Positions 9,729 to 18,516 are shown, counted from the first letter of the stretch. The stretch: DNA of 64,000 nucleotides from Luteolibacter ambystomatis (GCF_018137965.1 NZ_CP073100.1:2046001-2110000), one strand, 5' to 3'. A program made the numbers and translations. The notes: a model not told the origin generated them from the sequence alone.

Positions 9729-9856
9729 TATGGTCTAGCGGAATCCGCAATTTGCTGACATTCAGATGACAGACCGTGTTTAAAGCAAAGGGGGGACTCC
9801 GTCAATGTCACTCAAACGAGGCCAAATGCTAGTTAGGACCCGCTATTGGGCTCTAG

Positions 9857-10567
9857 TTAACGCCGTTCTTCGCTTATACGAACATAGCAAAAAGTCAGCA
9901 ATGCAATAGCCCCAATCGCTAATGATCCGAAAATGAACATTTTCTCCGAGGACGATCGCTCTTCAGAGTTTCGGCTAATTTCGACAAGCCTTTTCGCTTC
10001 AGATCTTTTGTTGATTGAACCATCATCTCCGATCGAATCAAGATTCAACGAATGAAATTCGAATTTTATCAGATAGGGCTTGAGGCGCGAAGCTAATTGA
10101 GTTCGCGATTTTGGTGTTTCAAAATCTGAAGGATTCACTTCAAAATCCGGCACAAATTTCTTAATCGCCTGGGTACAGCTAGCTATCGTCCTCATTCGTA
10201 GCACTGGAATCGCGGAATCACTAGATGGGACGATAGACCCTTTGTCGGCCCATGCGCTCGCGGGCGAGTTCAGCATCATTATCGCGATCTCAAATTTATA
10301 TCGGGAATATTCCCTTTCGATGAAAAAGGATTTCGCAAAAGTATTTTTCCAAAGCTCGGGAGCCTCAAACCACTCCATAAAAGATTTTGAATCCTTCTGA
10401 TCCCAGTAATCCTGCAAAATTTTGTGAGATTTTTCCGCAGCTTGCACGTACGCCTCTGGAGGATAAATGCCATTATTTTCACGTCCTCTTGATGCAAGGG
10501 GATGAGCTAATATCGTGACCAACAATATCAAGAAAAACAAGCGACTAGTTGCAGCGGGAAACTTCAT
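9857..10567 (-). CDS. hypothetical membrane-anchored exported protein
   Basis: I do not recognise this 236-residue protein. It has a signal sequence at residues 1-26 (FFLILLVTILAHPLAS), a charged soluble region of about 180 residues (YVQAAEKSHKILQDYWDQKD, then FAKSFFIEREYSRYKFEIA), and a C-terminal membrane span near 210-228 (MFIFGSLAIGAIALLTFCYV) ending in SEERR. It is therefore probably periplasmic and held by its C-terminus. Its DNA is AT-rich compared with the flanking genes, like the next two genes upstream. It is the last gene of the minus-strand block starting at 14233. Confidence 0.7.
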   Translation of the reverse strand: MKFPAATSRLFFLILLVTILAHPLASRGRENNGIYPPEAYVQAAEKSHKILQDYWDQKDSKSFMEWFEAPELWKNTFAKSFFIEREYSRYKFEIAIMMLNSPASAWADKGSIVPSSDSAIPVLRMRTIASCTQAIKKFVPDFEVNPSDFETPKSRTQLASRLKPYLIKFEFHSLNLDSIGDDGSINKRSEAKRLVEISRNSEERSSSEKMFIFGSLAIGAIALLTFCYVRISEERR

Positions 10568-10750
10568 CTTTTTTCAGCCTGAAAATCAGAGATCCCGCAC
10601 CAAAACCGTCCACTATCTCGTTTCCCATCCCAAATATCCAAACGGGGGAATTCCTTTATCCACATCTTCCCACAACTATCCATTCAACATCAAAAATCAA
10701 CCCTGGAAAGATTCCAAATCCAATGATACATTAAAAACAACCAATACATT

Positions 10751-11308
10751 CTACTTCTGTTTTTCCATCTCTTCTTTTACTCTATCCAAATACGTTGTAA
10801 TCGCAGTGGAAGAATACTCCACAGGCCCATCATAGGTTACTCCCGATATTTTCTGGATGGTAGCAAGCAGAGCCCATTGGAATTTCCGACTGGTGATTTC
10901 GATCTCCGCATTCGAGATCGTACGGCGCAGCCACTTATTCTCATAGTCAAGAGCCTCGCAAATTTTCGCAAGCGATTTCTTGCCAGCAATTTCTTGCAAA
11001 GCCTCCGCAGCTTCCTTCTTAATTACCCGATTTGGATATTTCAAGGCCACCAGAAGCATCTCCTCATCTTTCAACTCTTTAAGTTTTTTAATAGCGGAGG
11101 ATGCCTTTTCCGAATCATCCGAAATCAGCCCGTCGAACGCATTTGAAGCATCCGCATGCTCCAACACAGTCGAATGACGGGCTAAAAAGGCCAGCTTCTC
11201 TGCCTGCGCAGCATCTCGAACTCCATCAATGGAATTCGCCGCAACTGGCAGTATTGCCATAGCCCCCATCAACACAATAAAGTATGCACATTCTCTAAAT
11301 GATTTCAT
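10751..11308 (-). CDS. exported HEAT-repeat-like protein
   Basis: A 185-residue protein with a signal peptide (ECAYFIVLMGAMAILPVAANS). The mature part consists of paired helices with the pattern expected of HEAT-like repeats: NAFDGLISDDSEKASSAIKK, KDEEMLLVALKYPNRVIKKE, AAEALQEIAGKKSLAKICEA. Such repeats usually serve as protein-binding scaffolds; no catalytic motif is present. Its start lies 4 bases after the stop of the preceding gene, so translation is probably coupled. The DNA is AT-rich relative to the chromosome on either side. Confidence 0.7.
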   Translation of the reverse strand: MKSFRECAYFIVLMGAMAILPVAANSIDGVRDAAQAEKLAFLARHSTVLEHADASNAFDGLISDDSEKASSAIKKLKELKDEEMLLVALKYPNRVIKKEAAEALQEIAGKKSLAKICEALDYENKWLRRTISNAEIEITSRKFQWALLATIQKISGVTYDGPVEYSSTAITTYLDRVKEEMEKQK

Positions 11309-11311
11309 ATG

Positions 11312-12394
11312 TCAGAATCCGTCATTATTTAACGCCTTGTCGGAAGCATTGTTTTTCCAAGATTCCGTGTCACCATTTTTTTCTTTTTTCATTTTAAAAT
11401 GGACGCGCCATTCCAGCGGGTCTGAAACCCTATACCATTTCTTGGCAATTTCAAGCCTCACAAACTCCTTGAAATGATCGCGCATTTCAAAGACATCCCC
11501 AACCGCCCCAGTAGTATTCATCATTAAATGGGTGGGATTATCGCTACTAGCCAGTCTCCCGACGCCATTCTCGTCGTATGGATTATTAAATTCATCATCT
11601 GGATTCGAATCATCATTGCCCTCGATGCTAGAACTGTCAGGGAATTGTTCCGGCGTATCTTCTGCTTTCGGCTGATCATCGAATAGAGCTCCATCCACTT
11701 CTGGAAGTTGCGCTTTAGAATAACCATTCGGATTTAACACCTTAATGCGGATTTGCCGGGACGCATCCCATTTCTTATTAACCCCACCCGACAAAGGCTG
11801 ATTGGAAACAATATGCTTTTTAGAATAACCGGGAGGTAATGTGATATTAACTCCAGTCAAATCCGGAATATCCTGATCCGTGATAATGTTTTCAGGATAA
11901 ACTTTCCAAGTCGTCACCGCGCTCACAGACATCGAAGTAACATCGGCATCTTCGACAGGAATCACATTACCCAACACACAAGCACCGGTCACCCAAACAG
12001 TCCAAACGTTTATCTTTACAACTGAGGAGCCGTCATTTTTGATTCTAATCTCACCTATTTGCCTTGAAATCGCGTCTCTTTTGAACTTACGTTTCAATGG
12101 TTCCCCGGCGACCTCTTCACCACCATCCCATTCCACAATTTGGCGGGGATCGTTTGCCGTAATTTCATCCGCATTCAGTCCCACGGCTTTTAGAATCACA
12201 TAGTCATCTGGGATCTCAATCGTTTTTTTCGGAGTCACGAAATGTAGCTCCGGATTCTCCGTCTTCTTACTAAGAATCATGTCACCCACGACGCCACTCA
12301 TTCCGGTGTCCGGGACGATGGAAACTTGGGACGCAACTGCATAGGTCCACTTCTCTAATCCATCCGTTTGCGCCCCTTCAGGCTCAAGGCTCAA
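11312..12394 (-). CDS. second half of a split gene, unknown function
   Basis: A 360-residue frame with no signal peptide. It opens only with a TTG (at 12394) and no ribosome binding site is visible. The region is beta-rich (VKINVWTVWVTGACVLGNVI, VSAVTTWKVYPENIITDQ), includes an acidic low-complexity stretch (IEGNDDSNPDDEFNNPYDENG) and ends in a basic/charged tail. It overlaps the end of the 353-residue frame upstream. Removal of one copy of a 7-bp tandem repeat (CTTGAGC on the minus strand) at the junction joins the frames without a stop, giving a single protein of about 708 residues running from ...TPLTLEP directly into EGAQTDGLEKW. I infer this is the C-terminal part of one broken or phase-variable gene. 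Confidence 0.6.
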   Translation of the reverse strand: MSLEPEGAQTDGLEKWTYAVASQVSIVPDTGMSGVVGDMILSKKTENPELHFVTPKKTIEIPDDYVILKAVGLNADEITANDPRQIVEWDGGEEVAGEPLKRKFKRDAISRQIGEIRIKNDGSSVVKINVWTVWVTGACVLGNVIPVEDADVTSMSVSAVTTWKVYPENIITDQDIPDLTGVNITLPPGYSKKHIVSNQPLSGGVNKKWDASRQIRIKVLNPNGYSKAQLPEVDGALFDDQPKAEDTPEQFPDSSSIEGNDDSNPDDEFNNPYDENGVGRLASSDNPTHLMMNTTGAVGDVFEMRDHFKEFVRLEIAKKWYRVSDPLEWRVHFKMKKEKNGDTESWKNNASDKALNNDGF

Positions 12395-12402
12395 GGGTCA
12401 AG
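12382..12402 (-). repeat. tandem 7-bp repeat at the junction of two frames
   Basis: On the minus strand two exact copies of CTTGAGC stand side by side (12389-12395 and 12382-12388), preceded by a near copy CTTGACC (12396-12402). The upstream frame stops inside the second copy (TGA at 12386-12384). Because 7 is not a multiple of 3, gain or loss of one copy changes the reading frame; losing one copy fuses the two flanking frames. Confidence 0.9.
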
Positions 12403-13445
12403 GGAGTAGAAATACTCGCGTAAGCTGGAATGGAAAGCGTCACGATGGTAGTCGCTCCCGGAATTTGAGTAGGCGTACCCGTTGTCCCCAATTGCTGGGT
12501 AGCGGCAACCGAGGTGGAGCGCTCCCTTTTCAGAAATTTAAATGTCCGATTAGTGGGCATCATGGGAGCGCTAACCCAAAAGCGAGTTTGCAGGAGAGAC
12601 GCCGCCTTAACTGAATTCGAACCGCTCGTCCATACATTGAATCCCGCATGTGCACCGGCCCTATAATCTCCAGATAGTGGGATATGTGTGGCAGTAGCGA
12701 TATTTTCGGGGATAGCATCGAAATTGAACTTCGATAATAGCCGAACGGCAACGCTTAGTGGTGTCAACGGTGTATTGTCGTTCGCGGTAAAGGTCTGAAA
12801 AGGGTGCCAATAGCGGTAGGCGCTGAATTCCCCCGAAGGGGTCCCTCCACCAAGAACTTCAACATGCGCCATTCCCGACCGGATCTCCGTAACTATGTTA
12901 GGCGGAAAATCGGCCGCGGATTGAGGATTGGTGCCTGCCCGTTGTTCCTCCAGATTGGAGATACCGTCCCCATCCGGATCGCCAAAGAGGCCGTTGTTGA
13001 ATGCGACGGAGCCGTCGTCCTTTGGATCGAGGTCGTTTTGAACCTCATAGCCATCGCTCAATCCATCGTCATCCGTATCCGCTGCAAAGGGTTTGGTGTG
13101 GTAGATGGAGATCTCTTCCAGATTGGTCAGTCCATCGCCGTCGAAGTCGGCATTCTCCGGGTCGTCGGTCGGCTCGTCGGTGTATTGGAGTCGGACGAAA
13201 AACTTGTCCGCCGTGGAAGAGAAGCCGTAGCTGATGGTTTCATCCGCCCCCAACTCCACCGCCGGAAAGTAGTTCCACGTTCGAAGATCCTCCGAGTATT
13301 GGAGGAAGTAGGATCGGGCCGCGAGTCCCTGCCAATCGAGATTTACGGTGTCTCCCGCACCATGGGTCAGGATGGCTTGCGGTTGGCTCGTCATCTGGCC
13401 GAAGACGGGCATAGCCGCCGCCAGCAGTAAAAGAAGGGATTTCAT
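12384..13445 (-). CDS. exported protein with DxDxDG calcium repeats (first half of a split gene)
   Basis: A 353-residue frame with a signal peptide (MKSLLLLLAAAMPVFGQ). Residues 30-87 form a module with YFLQYSEDLRTW and FVRLQY, seen also at the C-termini of other large exported proteins in this window. It is followed by calcium-type repeats at about 98-175: NADFDGDGLTNLEE, DTDDDGLSDGYE and GDPDGDGISNLEE. The remaining part is beta-rich and unrecognised. The gene starts inside the stop of the preceding gene (ATGA overlap at 13442-13445) and ends in a 7-bp repeat that throws it out of frame with the downstream 360-residue region. Likely the N-terminal part of one secreted protein of about 708 residues. 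Confidence 0.75.
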   Translation of the reverse strand: MKSLLLLLAAAMPVFGQMTSQPQAILTHGAGDTVNLDWQGLAARSYFLQYSEDLRTWNYFPAVELGADETISYGFSSTADKFFVRLQYTDEPTDDPENADFDGDGLTNLEEISIYHTKPFAADTDDDGLSDGYEVQNDLDPKDDGSVAFNNGLFGDPDGDGISNLEEQRAGTNPQSAADFPPNIVTEIRSGMAHVEVLGGGTPSGEFSAYRYWHPFQTFTANDNTPLTPLSVAVRLLSKFNFDAIPENIATATHIPLSGDYRAGAHAGFNVWTSGSNSVKAASLLQTRFWVSAPMMPTNRTFKFLKRERSTSVAATQQLGTTGTPTQIPGATTIVTLSIPAYASISTPLTLEP

Positions 13446-14233
13446 GGTGCTCCCTCCTCACTGTTGGTTTGAGTCGCCGGAGCCTGGCGTTTCCAGAATT
13501 GAACCGTGGTGTCCTTCGGCTGCTTCGGGTGAGCCTCGTCATAGGCCTTCTGTGCCGCTGCATCCGCCGTGCGCTGGGCGTAGGCGGCCTTCAAAACGGC
13601 TTCGTTGTCCCGATAGTGCTGGAGCAGTGCCTGAACCGGGGCGAGCGCGGCGGCATTGGAGGCGTCACCTCGCGTAACAATCAAAGAAGGAAGAGTGGAA
13701 GGGAAGGCCGGAACTTGTGGAGCCTGATAGGTCTGCCCACGTGTCTGGTATAGGCTGGCCAGTTTGGCGGTGTCCACATTCGCGGGAACCATGAGAAAGC
13801 TGTAGAGTTCCTCACCCACCGGAATATGGGCTACGTTGGCCAAAAGGCTGAAATCCACATTGCTCCATGCGGCGAAACGTTGCTCTCCAACCGCCCATTC
13901 CAGGTAAGTCTTCTGGTGGTCGTAGATGATGGCGGTAAGACCGAGGGCCTTGTAAACGCGTTGCTCTCCGCCCGTCTGTTGGAATGATTGCACGGCACCC
14001 CGGAGAAGAGCGGGCTGTTCCTCTGGAAGAGCGGGCGGCGCGATCTTCTGCATGATGACCGTGTGGTCGCCTTGATCGTGAACGGCAGTGCGTTTCACCA
14101 CGACTCCTTCCAACGGCTGCTTTTCAACCAGGATGACGACATGGCCCTCGATGGGGACTGATTCCTGGGCAAAAAGCGGGGCCGCCAGACCGAGCGACCC
14201 GGAAAACACGACAGGGAGAATCTTGGGATTCAT
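13442..14233 (-). CDS. exported protein of unknown function
   Basis: A 263-residue protein starting MNPKILPVVFSGSLGLAAPL, a signal peptide with cleavage probably after LFAQ. The mature protein has strands around GHVVILVEKQPLEGVVVK and YLEWAVGEQRFAAW, then an Ala/Gln-rich helical tail from about residue 190 (DNEAVLKAAYAQRTADAAAQ). No known domain is recognised. An in-frame extension of 16 residues upstream is rejected because it is polar and would bury the signal peptide. This is the first gene of the minus-strand block and overlaps the next by 4 bases. A small HTH regulator gene is divergent from it. Confidence 0.72.
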   Translation of the reverse strand: MNPKILPVVFSGSLGLAAPLFAQESVPIEGHVVILVEKQPLEGVVVKRTAVHDQGDHTVIMQKIAPPALPEEQPALLRGAVQSFQQTGGEQRVYKALGLTAIIYDHQKTYLEWAVGEQRFAAWSNVDFSLLANVAHIPVGEELYSFLMVPANVDTAKLASLYQTRGQTYQAPQVPAFPSTLPSLIVTRGDASNAAALAPVQALLQHYRDNEAVLKAAYAQRTADAAAQKAYDEAHPKQPKDTTVQFWKRQAPATQTNSEEGAP

Positions 14234-14391
14234 GGGGAGAGATTGCGAGTGAGACGTGACGGCGTGTTGCTTAACACTCAAGAGGATTCGCGGACTTCAT
14301 GGCCTTTTCACACAACCAGAATAGAAACATCGTAAATTCAGATTTTATACCAGCTTTTTCGATATTTGGCCGGATTTGTCAGAATTTCATC

Positions 14392-14643
14392 GTGGCAAAA
14401 TCCATCTACTCCGCGAACTACGAGCGATTCGTGCAAGTCCTTGGACGCGTGCGGAGCGACGCCGGACTGTCCCAGGAGGCTCTCGCTAAAAAAATGAAAA
14501 TGAGCCAATCAACCGTCAGCGATCTCTTGCGAGGACAGCGGCGGCTGGATGTGATCGAATGGATCTCGTATTGCAAAGCCTGCGGGATCACACCGGAGAG
14601 ATTCCTGGAAGAGCTGGCATTTGTGACCCGAAGCAAGGACTGA
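14392..14643 (+). CDS. XRE-family HTH regulator
   Basis: An 83-residue one-domain DNA-binding protein. The GTG at 14392 is chosen because the opening MAKSIYSANYERFVQVL matches the start usual in this small-regulator family; an upstream ATG at 14299 would add 31 unrelated residues. The Cro/C1-type helix-turn-helix is SQEALAKKMKMSQSTVSDLL at about residues 26-45, followed by GQRRLDVIEWISYCKACGI. It is transcribed away from the exported-protein block that begins at 14233, so it may control that block and itself from the 158-base gap. No target site was recognised. Confidence 0.85.
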   Translation: MAKSIYSANYERFVQVLGRVRSDAGLSQEALAKKMKMSQSTVSDLLRGQRRLDVIEWISYCKACGITPERFLEELAFVTRSKD

Positions 14644-14864
14644 CTCCCAAATCACTCCTGGCACATCTCCAGCTCTCCCTTTGAGTAGACGTCTCCTTGT
14701 TCTGTCTTGTCGGACGCTGCGACGGAACCACCGCGTGGAAAAAGACCGCGTTTCCGTAACGCCGATCGCGAAACGGTACCTTGCGCCGCCGCCATCGCGG
14801 TGCCACCCTAACGCCAACGCGGTCGCGTCTGGCGGCCGCACTTGAAATTCAACCCCGTCCAATC

Positions 14865-15305
14865 ATGTCAGACGCATTTTCCGCCACCAACGCCCTGGAC
14901 CCCGAAGCTGGCTTCACCCGTGGACCGTCGGTTGGCCAGGCCGCCAACGACCTGCGCGCCGCCGCAGGCGAAAAGGCCCGCGAACTCGCCAACACCGCCT
15001 CCACCCAGGCCCAGGCACTGAAGGACAAAGCCGTGGAAACCGCCCAGCACCTCAAGGAAGTGGCCGCCGACAAGGCCGTCCAGTTCAAGCAGGTCGCCAC
15101 CGAGAAGGCCGAGGCCTTCAAGTCCGCCGCCACCGAAAAAGCCCAGCAGTTCCGCTCCGCCGCCAGCGACCAGTGGCACGACACCCGTGACAAGGCGAAA
15201 GAGATCCACGTCACCGCGGAGGACTACATCCGCCAGCACCCGACCAAGGCCGTGCTCGGTGCCTTGGGCGTTGGCTTCCTGGTTGGCCTCATCGTCCGCC
15301 GATGA
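14865..15305 (+). CDS. YqjD/ElaB-like (DUF883-type) membrane-anchored helical protein
   Basis: A 146-residue protein made mostly of one long Ala/Lys/Glu-rich amphipathic helix with an 11-residue-like periodicity (KAVETAQHLKEVAADKAVQ, TEKAEAFKSAATEKAQQFR) and a C-terminal glycine-rich membrane anchor, TKAVLGALGVGFLVGLIVRR. This layout matches YqjD/ElaB inner-membrane proteins, which in E. coli bind ribosomes in stationary phase. The ATG at 14865 is used; the upstream extension to 14781 is Arg-rich and unlikely. The next gene starts inside its stop codon (ATGA), so the trio 14865-16053 forms an operon. Confidence 0.82.
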   Translation: MSDAFSATNALDPEAGFTRGPSVGQAANDLRAAAGEKARELANTASTQAQALKDKAVETAQHLKEVAADKAVQFKQVATEKAEAFKSAATEKAQQFRSAASDQWHDTRDKAKEIHVTAEDYIRQHPTKAVLGALGVGFLVGLIVRR

Positions 15306-15694
15306 ACGAATCTCCGGAACCGACCACCGGTGACGATCGCGAAGCACCTCCTGCCAACTGGCGGGAGGCGGCCGCGGATCTTGTGTCCGCACGCCTCGCC
15401 CTCATCGAATTGGAGGCCCGTGACGCGGCGAAGAACGCCGGTCGCAAGGGCGCACTCGGCGGCATCCTCGCCGGAGCGGCGTTTTTCACCTGGGCGCTGA
15501 TCCTCGCCGGGGTGATTCCACTGTTGGCCGCGGCCTTCGAAGTTTCCTGGGGCTGGATCGCGCTGGGCCTCGCCCTGCTGCACGCGATCGTGGCGGGCAT
15601 CTGCTTCGCGCTGATCCGGAAGCCGGTCCCGCCCGCCTTCTCGCTCACCCGTTCCGAATTCCAACGCGACCGCGAATGGTTCAAAAACCTGTGA
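15302..15694 (+). CDS. YqjE-like phage-holin-III-type membrane protein
   Basis: A 130-residue inner-membrane protein. An acidic N-terminus is followed by an amphipathic helix (ADLVSARLALIELEARDAA) and two membrane spans, at about 50-72 (GALGGILAGAAFFTWALILAG and onward) and 82-102 (WGWIALGLALLHAIVAGICF). This is the usual form of the YqjE/holin superfamily III proteins that accompany YqjD. The start overlaps the preceding stop by 4 bases, and the next gene begins inside its 3' end. Confidence 0.8.
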   Translation: MNESPEPTTGDDREAPPANWREAAADLVSARLALIELEARDAAKNAGRKGALGGILAGAAFFTWALILAGVIPLLAAAFEVSWGWIALGLALLHAIVAGICFALIRKPVPPAFSLTRSEFQRDREWFKNL

Positions 15695-16053
15695 TCAGTC
15701 CCGAGATCGAGGCGCTGCTGAAGCGCAGCGAAACCGCCCGCCGCCGCCTGGCGTACGACCTCGCGGTGCTCAAGCACCGGGTGGATGTCCCCGCCCGGGT
15801 GAAGGAATCCCTGCAAACCCACCCCACGGGCTGGCTCGGTGGCTCGCTCGTCACCGGCCTCATCGCCAGCCTCGCGCTGCGCCGCCGAAAGCCGAAGAAG
15901 ACCACCGAGGAAAAAGTCCGCAAGGCCGGGCTTGCCGGTCTGCTGCTGACCGCCGGAGGCGCGCTGGCGCGCCCGGTGGTGAAATCCCTCGTCACCGGCT
16001 ACCTCCAGCGGACCCTTGCGGGCCGTCTCGGACAGGGCCGCGATCCCCACTGA
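15676..16053 (+). CDS. YqjK-like/DUF3618-like small membrane protein
   Basis: A 125-residue basic protein with an N-terminal helix (EIEALLKRSETARRRLAYDL), a PTGWLGGSLVTGLIASLALR segment and a second glycine-rich hydrophobic segment (AGLAGLLLTAGGALARPVV). The order after YqjD- and YqjE-like genes suggests the third member of the same membrane trio, but sequence resemblance alone is weak. Two starts are possible: ATG 15676, or GTG 15691, which overlaps the preceding stop as GTGA. The latter gives the tighter coupling. Confidence 0.7.
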   Translation: MVQKPVISPEIEALLKRSETARRRLAYDLAVLKHRVDVPARVKESLQTHPTGWLGGSLVTGLIASLALRRRKPKKTTEEKVRKAGLAGLLLTAGGALARPVVKSLVTGYLQRTLAGRLGQGRDPH

Positions 16054-16253
16054 CTGTTGCATTGTGCCATTTCGCGATCCGCTTTGGAAAAAGAGATGGT
16101 CCCGGGCCAACTGTGCCCTTGAGGAATTCCGCGGAATATTGATCTTCCACCGGTCACTCGCCTTCTGAAGCCTTTGCCCAACAGGCAAATCCGGCCTCCG
16201 GCGGCGTTTTACACCGACCAAACCCGACATCCCACGTTTCCAAAACCCTTGCC

Positions 16254-17336
16254 ATGTCTGCCCATCAGGTGCTCGACCACGTCGACCAATACCTCCAGCT
16301 CGGTCGTGAATACGACTGCTCGGATATCCATCTTCCCACCAACTATCCGCCGGCATGGCGCCGCTTCGGCCAGCTTTCCCCGATCTGGGAAGACCATCAG
16401 GTGCTGACTGCGGAAGACACGGAACGCCTCGCGCGCTCCTTCCTCGGCGATCGCGAGTGGAACCGCCTCCAGGACAAGGGTGACGTGGACTTCGCCTACT
16501 CGAACACCCACGGCCGCTACCGCGCCTCCGTAGTGAAGCAGCGCCTCGGCTACGACATGGTGTTCCGAATCATCAACACCAAGATCCGCGCCATCGAGGA
16601 AATCGGCCTGCCGCTCGATCACCTCGTCCCCCTCACCCGCTATCAGAACGGCCTCATCCTTGTGACCGGCTCCGTGGGTTCCGGCAAGTCCACCACGCTC
16701 GCCGCGCTGGTCGATTTCATCAACCGCGACCGCGAGGACCACATCCTCACTCTGGAGGACCCGATCGAATACGTCTTCGAATCGAAGGGCTGCCACATCA
16801 ACCAGCGCGAGGTCCACCTCCACACCGACTCCTTCGCCAAGGCTCTGCGTGGCGCACTCCGTGAAGACCCGGACGTGATCATGGTCGGTGAAATGCGCGA
16901 CCTTGAAACCATCCAGCTCGCGCTCACCGCTGCGGAAACGGGCCACCTGGTGCTCGGCACCCTGCACACCGGCAATGCCCCCCGAACCCTGGACCGCGTG
17001 CTCGACGTGTTCCCCACCGACCAGCGCGACCAGATCCGCATCATGGTCTCGGAATCGCTGCGCGGCATCCTTTCCCAACAGCTCGTCCCGCGTGCCGATG
17101 GCACCGGCCGCTGCCTCGCGCTCGAGCTGCTGGTCAACACCCCCGCCGTCTCCAACTGCATCCGCGAGGGCAAGACCTTCATGCTCCCCGGCGTCATGCA
17201 GACCGGCAAGAACGTGGGCATGATCACCATGGATGAATCGCTCCGGAAGCTCTACGTCCAGGGCCTCATCACCCGCGAGGAAACCCTCTACCGCAGCGAG
17301 GACAAGAACCAGATGAAGGCCTTCTTCCAGTCCTGA
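16254..17336 (+). CDS. PilT-family retraction ATPase (first of a tandem pair)
   Basis: A 360-residue hexameric ATPase of the type IV pilus retraction family. The N-terminal PAS-like domain (YDCSDIHLPTNYPPAWR) leads into the RecA-like core with Walker A GSVGSGKST near 141-149, the Asp box TLEDPIEYVFE near 169-179, the Walker B region VIMVGEMRDLET near 206-217, and the His box VLGTLHTGNAPRT. The C-terminal AVSNCIREGKT corresponds to the AIRNLIREG retraction motif. Compared with its neighbour it may be the PilU-like accessory motor, but the sequence does not decide this. It lies 48 bases upstream of the second pilT copy. Confidence 0.93.
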   Translation: MSAHQVLDHVDQYLQLGREYDCSDIHLPTNYPPAWRRFGQLSPIWEDHQVLTAEDTERLARSFLGDREWNRLQDKGDVDFAYSNTHGRYRASVVKQRLGYDMVFRIINTKIRAIEEIGLPLDHLVPLTRYQNGLILVTGSVGSGKSTTLAALVDFINRDREDHILTLEDPIEYVFESKGCHINQREVHLHTDSFAKALRGALREDPDVIMVGEMRDLETIQLALTAAETGHLVLGTLHTGNAPRTLDRVLDVFPTDQRDQIRIMVSESLRGILSQQLVPRADGTGRCLALELLVNTPAVSNCIREGKTFMLPGVMQTGKNVGMITMDESLRKLYVQGLITREETLYRSEDKNQMKAFFQS

Positions 17337-17384
17337 TCCATCGTTCCGCGAAACCCTTGCCACTTTACGAAAACCCGATTTCCC

Positions 17385-18494
17385 ATGGCTCAGATTGACG
17401 CCCTTTTCCGTTACCTCGTCGAGAACCGCGGTTCCGACCTCCATCTTTCCGAAGGCCAGCCGCCGAAGACCCGTGTCCACGGCTCCGTCGTCGCCATCCC
17501 GGACCAGCCCGTGCTCGGCCGCGAGGAGTTCAAGAACCTACTCGCCGAGATCTGCGATCCGAAAGCTTTCGAACGCTATCTCGAAACCGGTGACCTCGAC
17601 TTCGCCTACGCGATGGACGAGCAGTCCCGTTTCCGCTGCAACTATCTCAAGCAGAGCCACGGCCTCGCCGCCGTGTTCCGGCTCATCCCCACCGAGATCG
17701 CCTCGCTCGAAGACCTTGGCGTGCCGCAGGTGGTGAAGGAGTTCGGCCACATGCGTTCCGGCCTCGTGCTCGTCACTGGTCCCACCGGTTCCGGCAAGTC
17801 CACCACGCTCGCGGCGCTGCTCGACTACATCAATAGTAATTTCAACCGCCACATCATCACCGTTGAGGAGCCGATCGAGTTCGTCCACCGCAACAAGAAG
17901 TCCATCATCACCCAGCGCGAGGTGCCGATCCAGACACCATCCTTTGCGGACGGTCTGCGTGCCGCGCTCCGCGAGGATTCGGACATCGTGCTCGTCGGTG
18001 AGATGCGCGACCTTGAGACCATCTCGCTGGCCCTCACCGCCGCGGAAACCGGTCTGCTCGTCTTCGGCACCCTGCACACCAACAACGCCCGCAAGACCGT
18101 CGACCGTATCATCGACGTGTTCCCCGCCGACCAGCAGTCGCAGGTGCGCACCATGCTCGCGGCTTCGCTGCGCGGCGTGCTCGCCCAGCTTCTGTGCAAG
18201 CGCGTGGACAAGCCGGGCCGCACCGCGGTGCACGAAATCCTCTTCGCCACTCCGGCCGTCTCCGCGATCATCCGTGAAGGCCAGACCCAGAAGCTCTACG
18301 ACGTCATCACCGGCGGCAAGGGCGAGGGCATGCAGTTCATGGACGAGTCCATCTGGAGCAAGCTCCGCGAAGGCATGATCTCTCCGGAAGAGGCCTACAT
18401 GAAGGCCATCGACAAGACGCGCTTCAAGAAGTTCCTCCCCGCCGAACTCGCCAGCCTCGGCGAAGCTTCCGGCGAGAATCCGATGAGCCACTGA
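17385..18494 (+). CDS. pilT: PilT-family retraction ATPase (second of a tandem pair)
   Basis: A 369-residue twitching-motility ATPase. Motifs are SDLHLSEGQPPKTR in the N-terminal domain, Walker A GPTGSGKST near 130-138, Asp box TVEEPIEFVHR, Walker B region IVLVGEMRDLET, His box VFGTLHTNNARKT and the C-terminal AVSAIIREGQT (retraction motif). It powers depolymerisation of type IV pili at the inner membrane. No other pilus gene is in the window. It is followed by a clear terminator hairpin at 18517-18551, so the pair forms a unit ending here. Confidence 0.94.
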   Translation: MAQIDALFRYLVENRGSDLHLSEGQPPKTRVHGSVVAIPDQPVLGREEFKNLLAEICDPKAFERYLETGDLDFAYAMDEQSRFRCNYLKQSHGLAAVFRLIPTEIASLEDLGVPQVVKEFGHMRSGLVLVTGPTGSGKSTTLAALLDYINSNFNRHIITVEEPIEFVHRNKKSIITQREVPIQTPSFADGLRAALREDSDIVLVGEMRDLETISLALTAAETGLLVFGTLHTNNARKTVDRIIDVFPADQQSQVRTMLAASLRGVLAQLLCKRVDKPGRTAVHEILFATPAVSAIIREGQTQKLYDVITGGKGEGMQFMDESIWSKLREGMISPEEAYMKAIDKTRFKKFLPAELASLGEASGENPMSH

Positions 18495-18516
18495 AGCACT
18501 CACGATCTTTTTCCCC

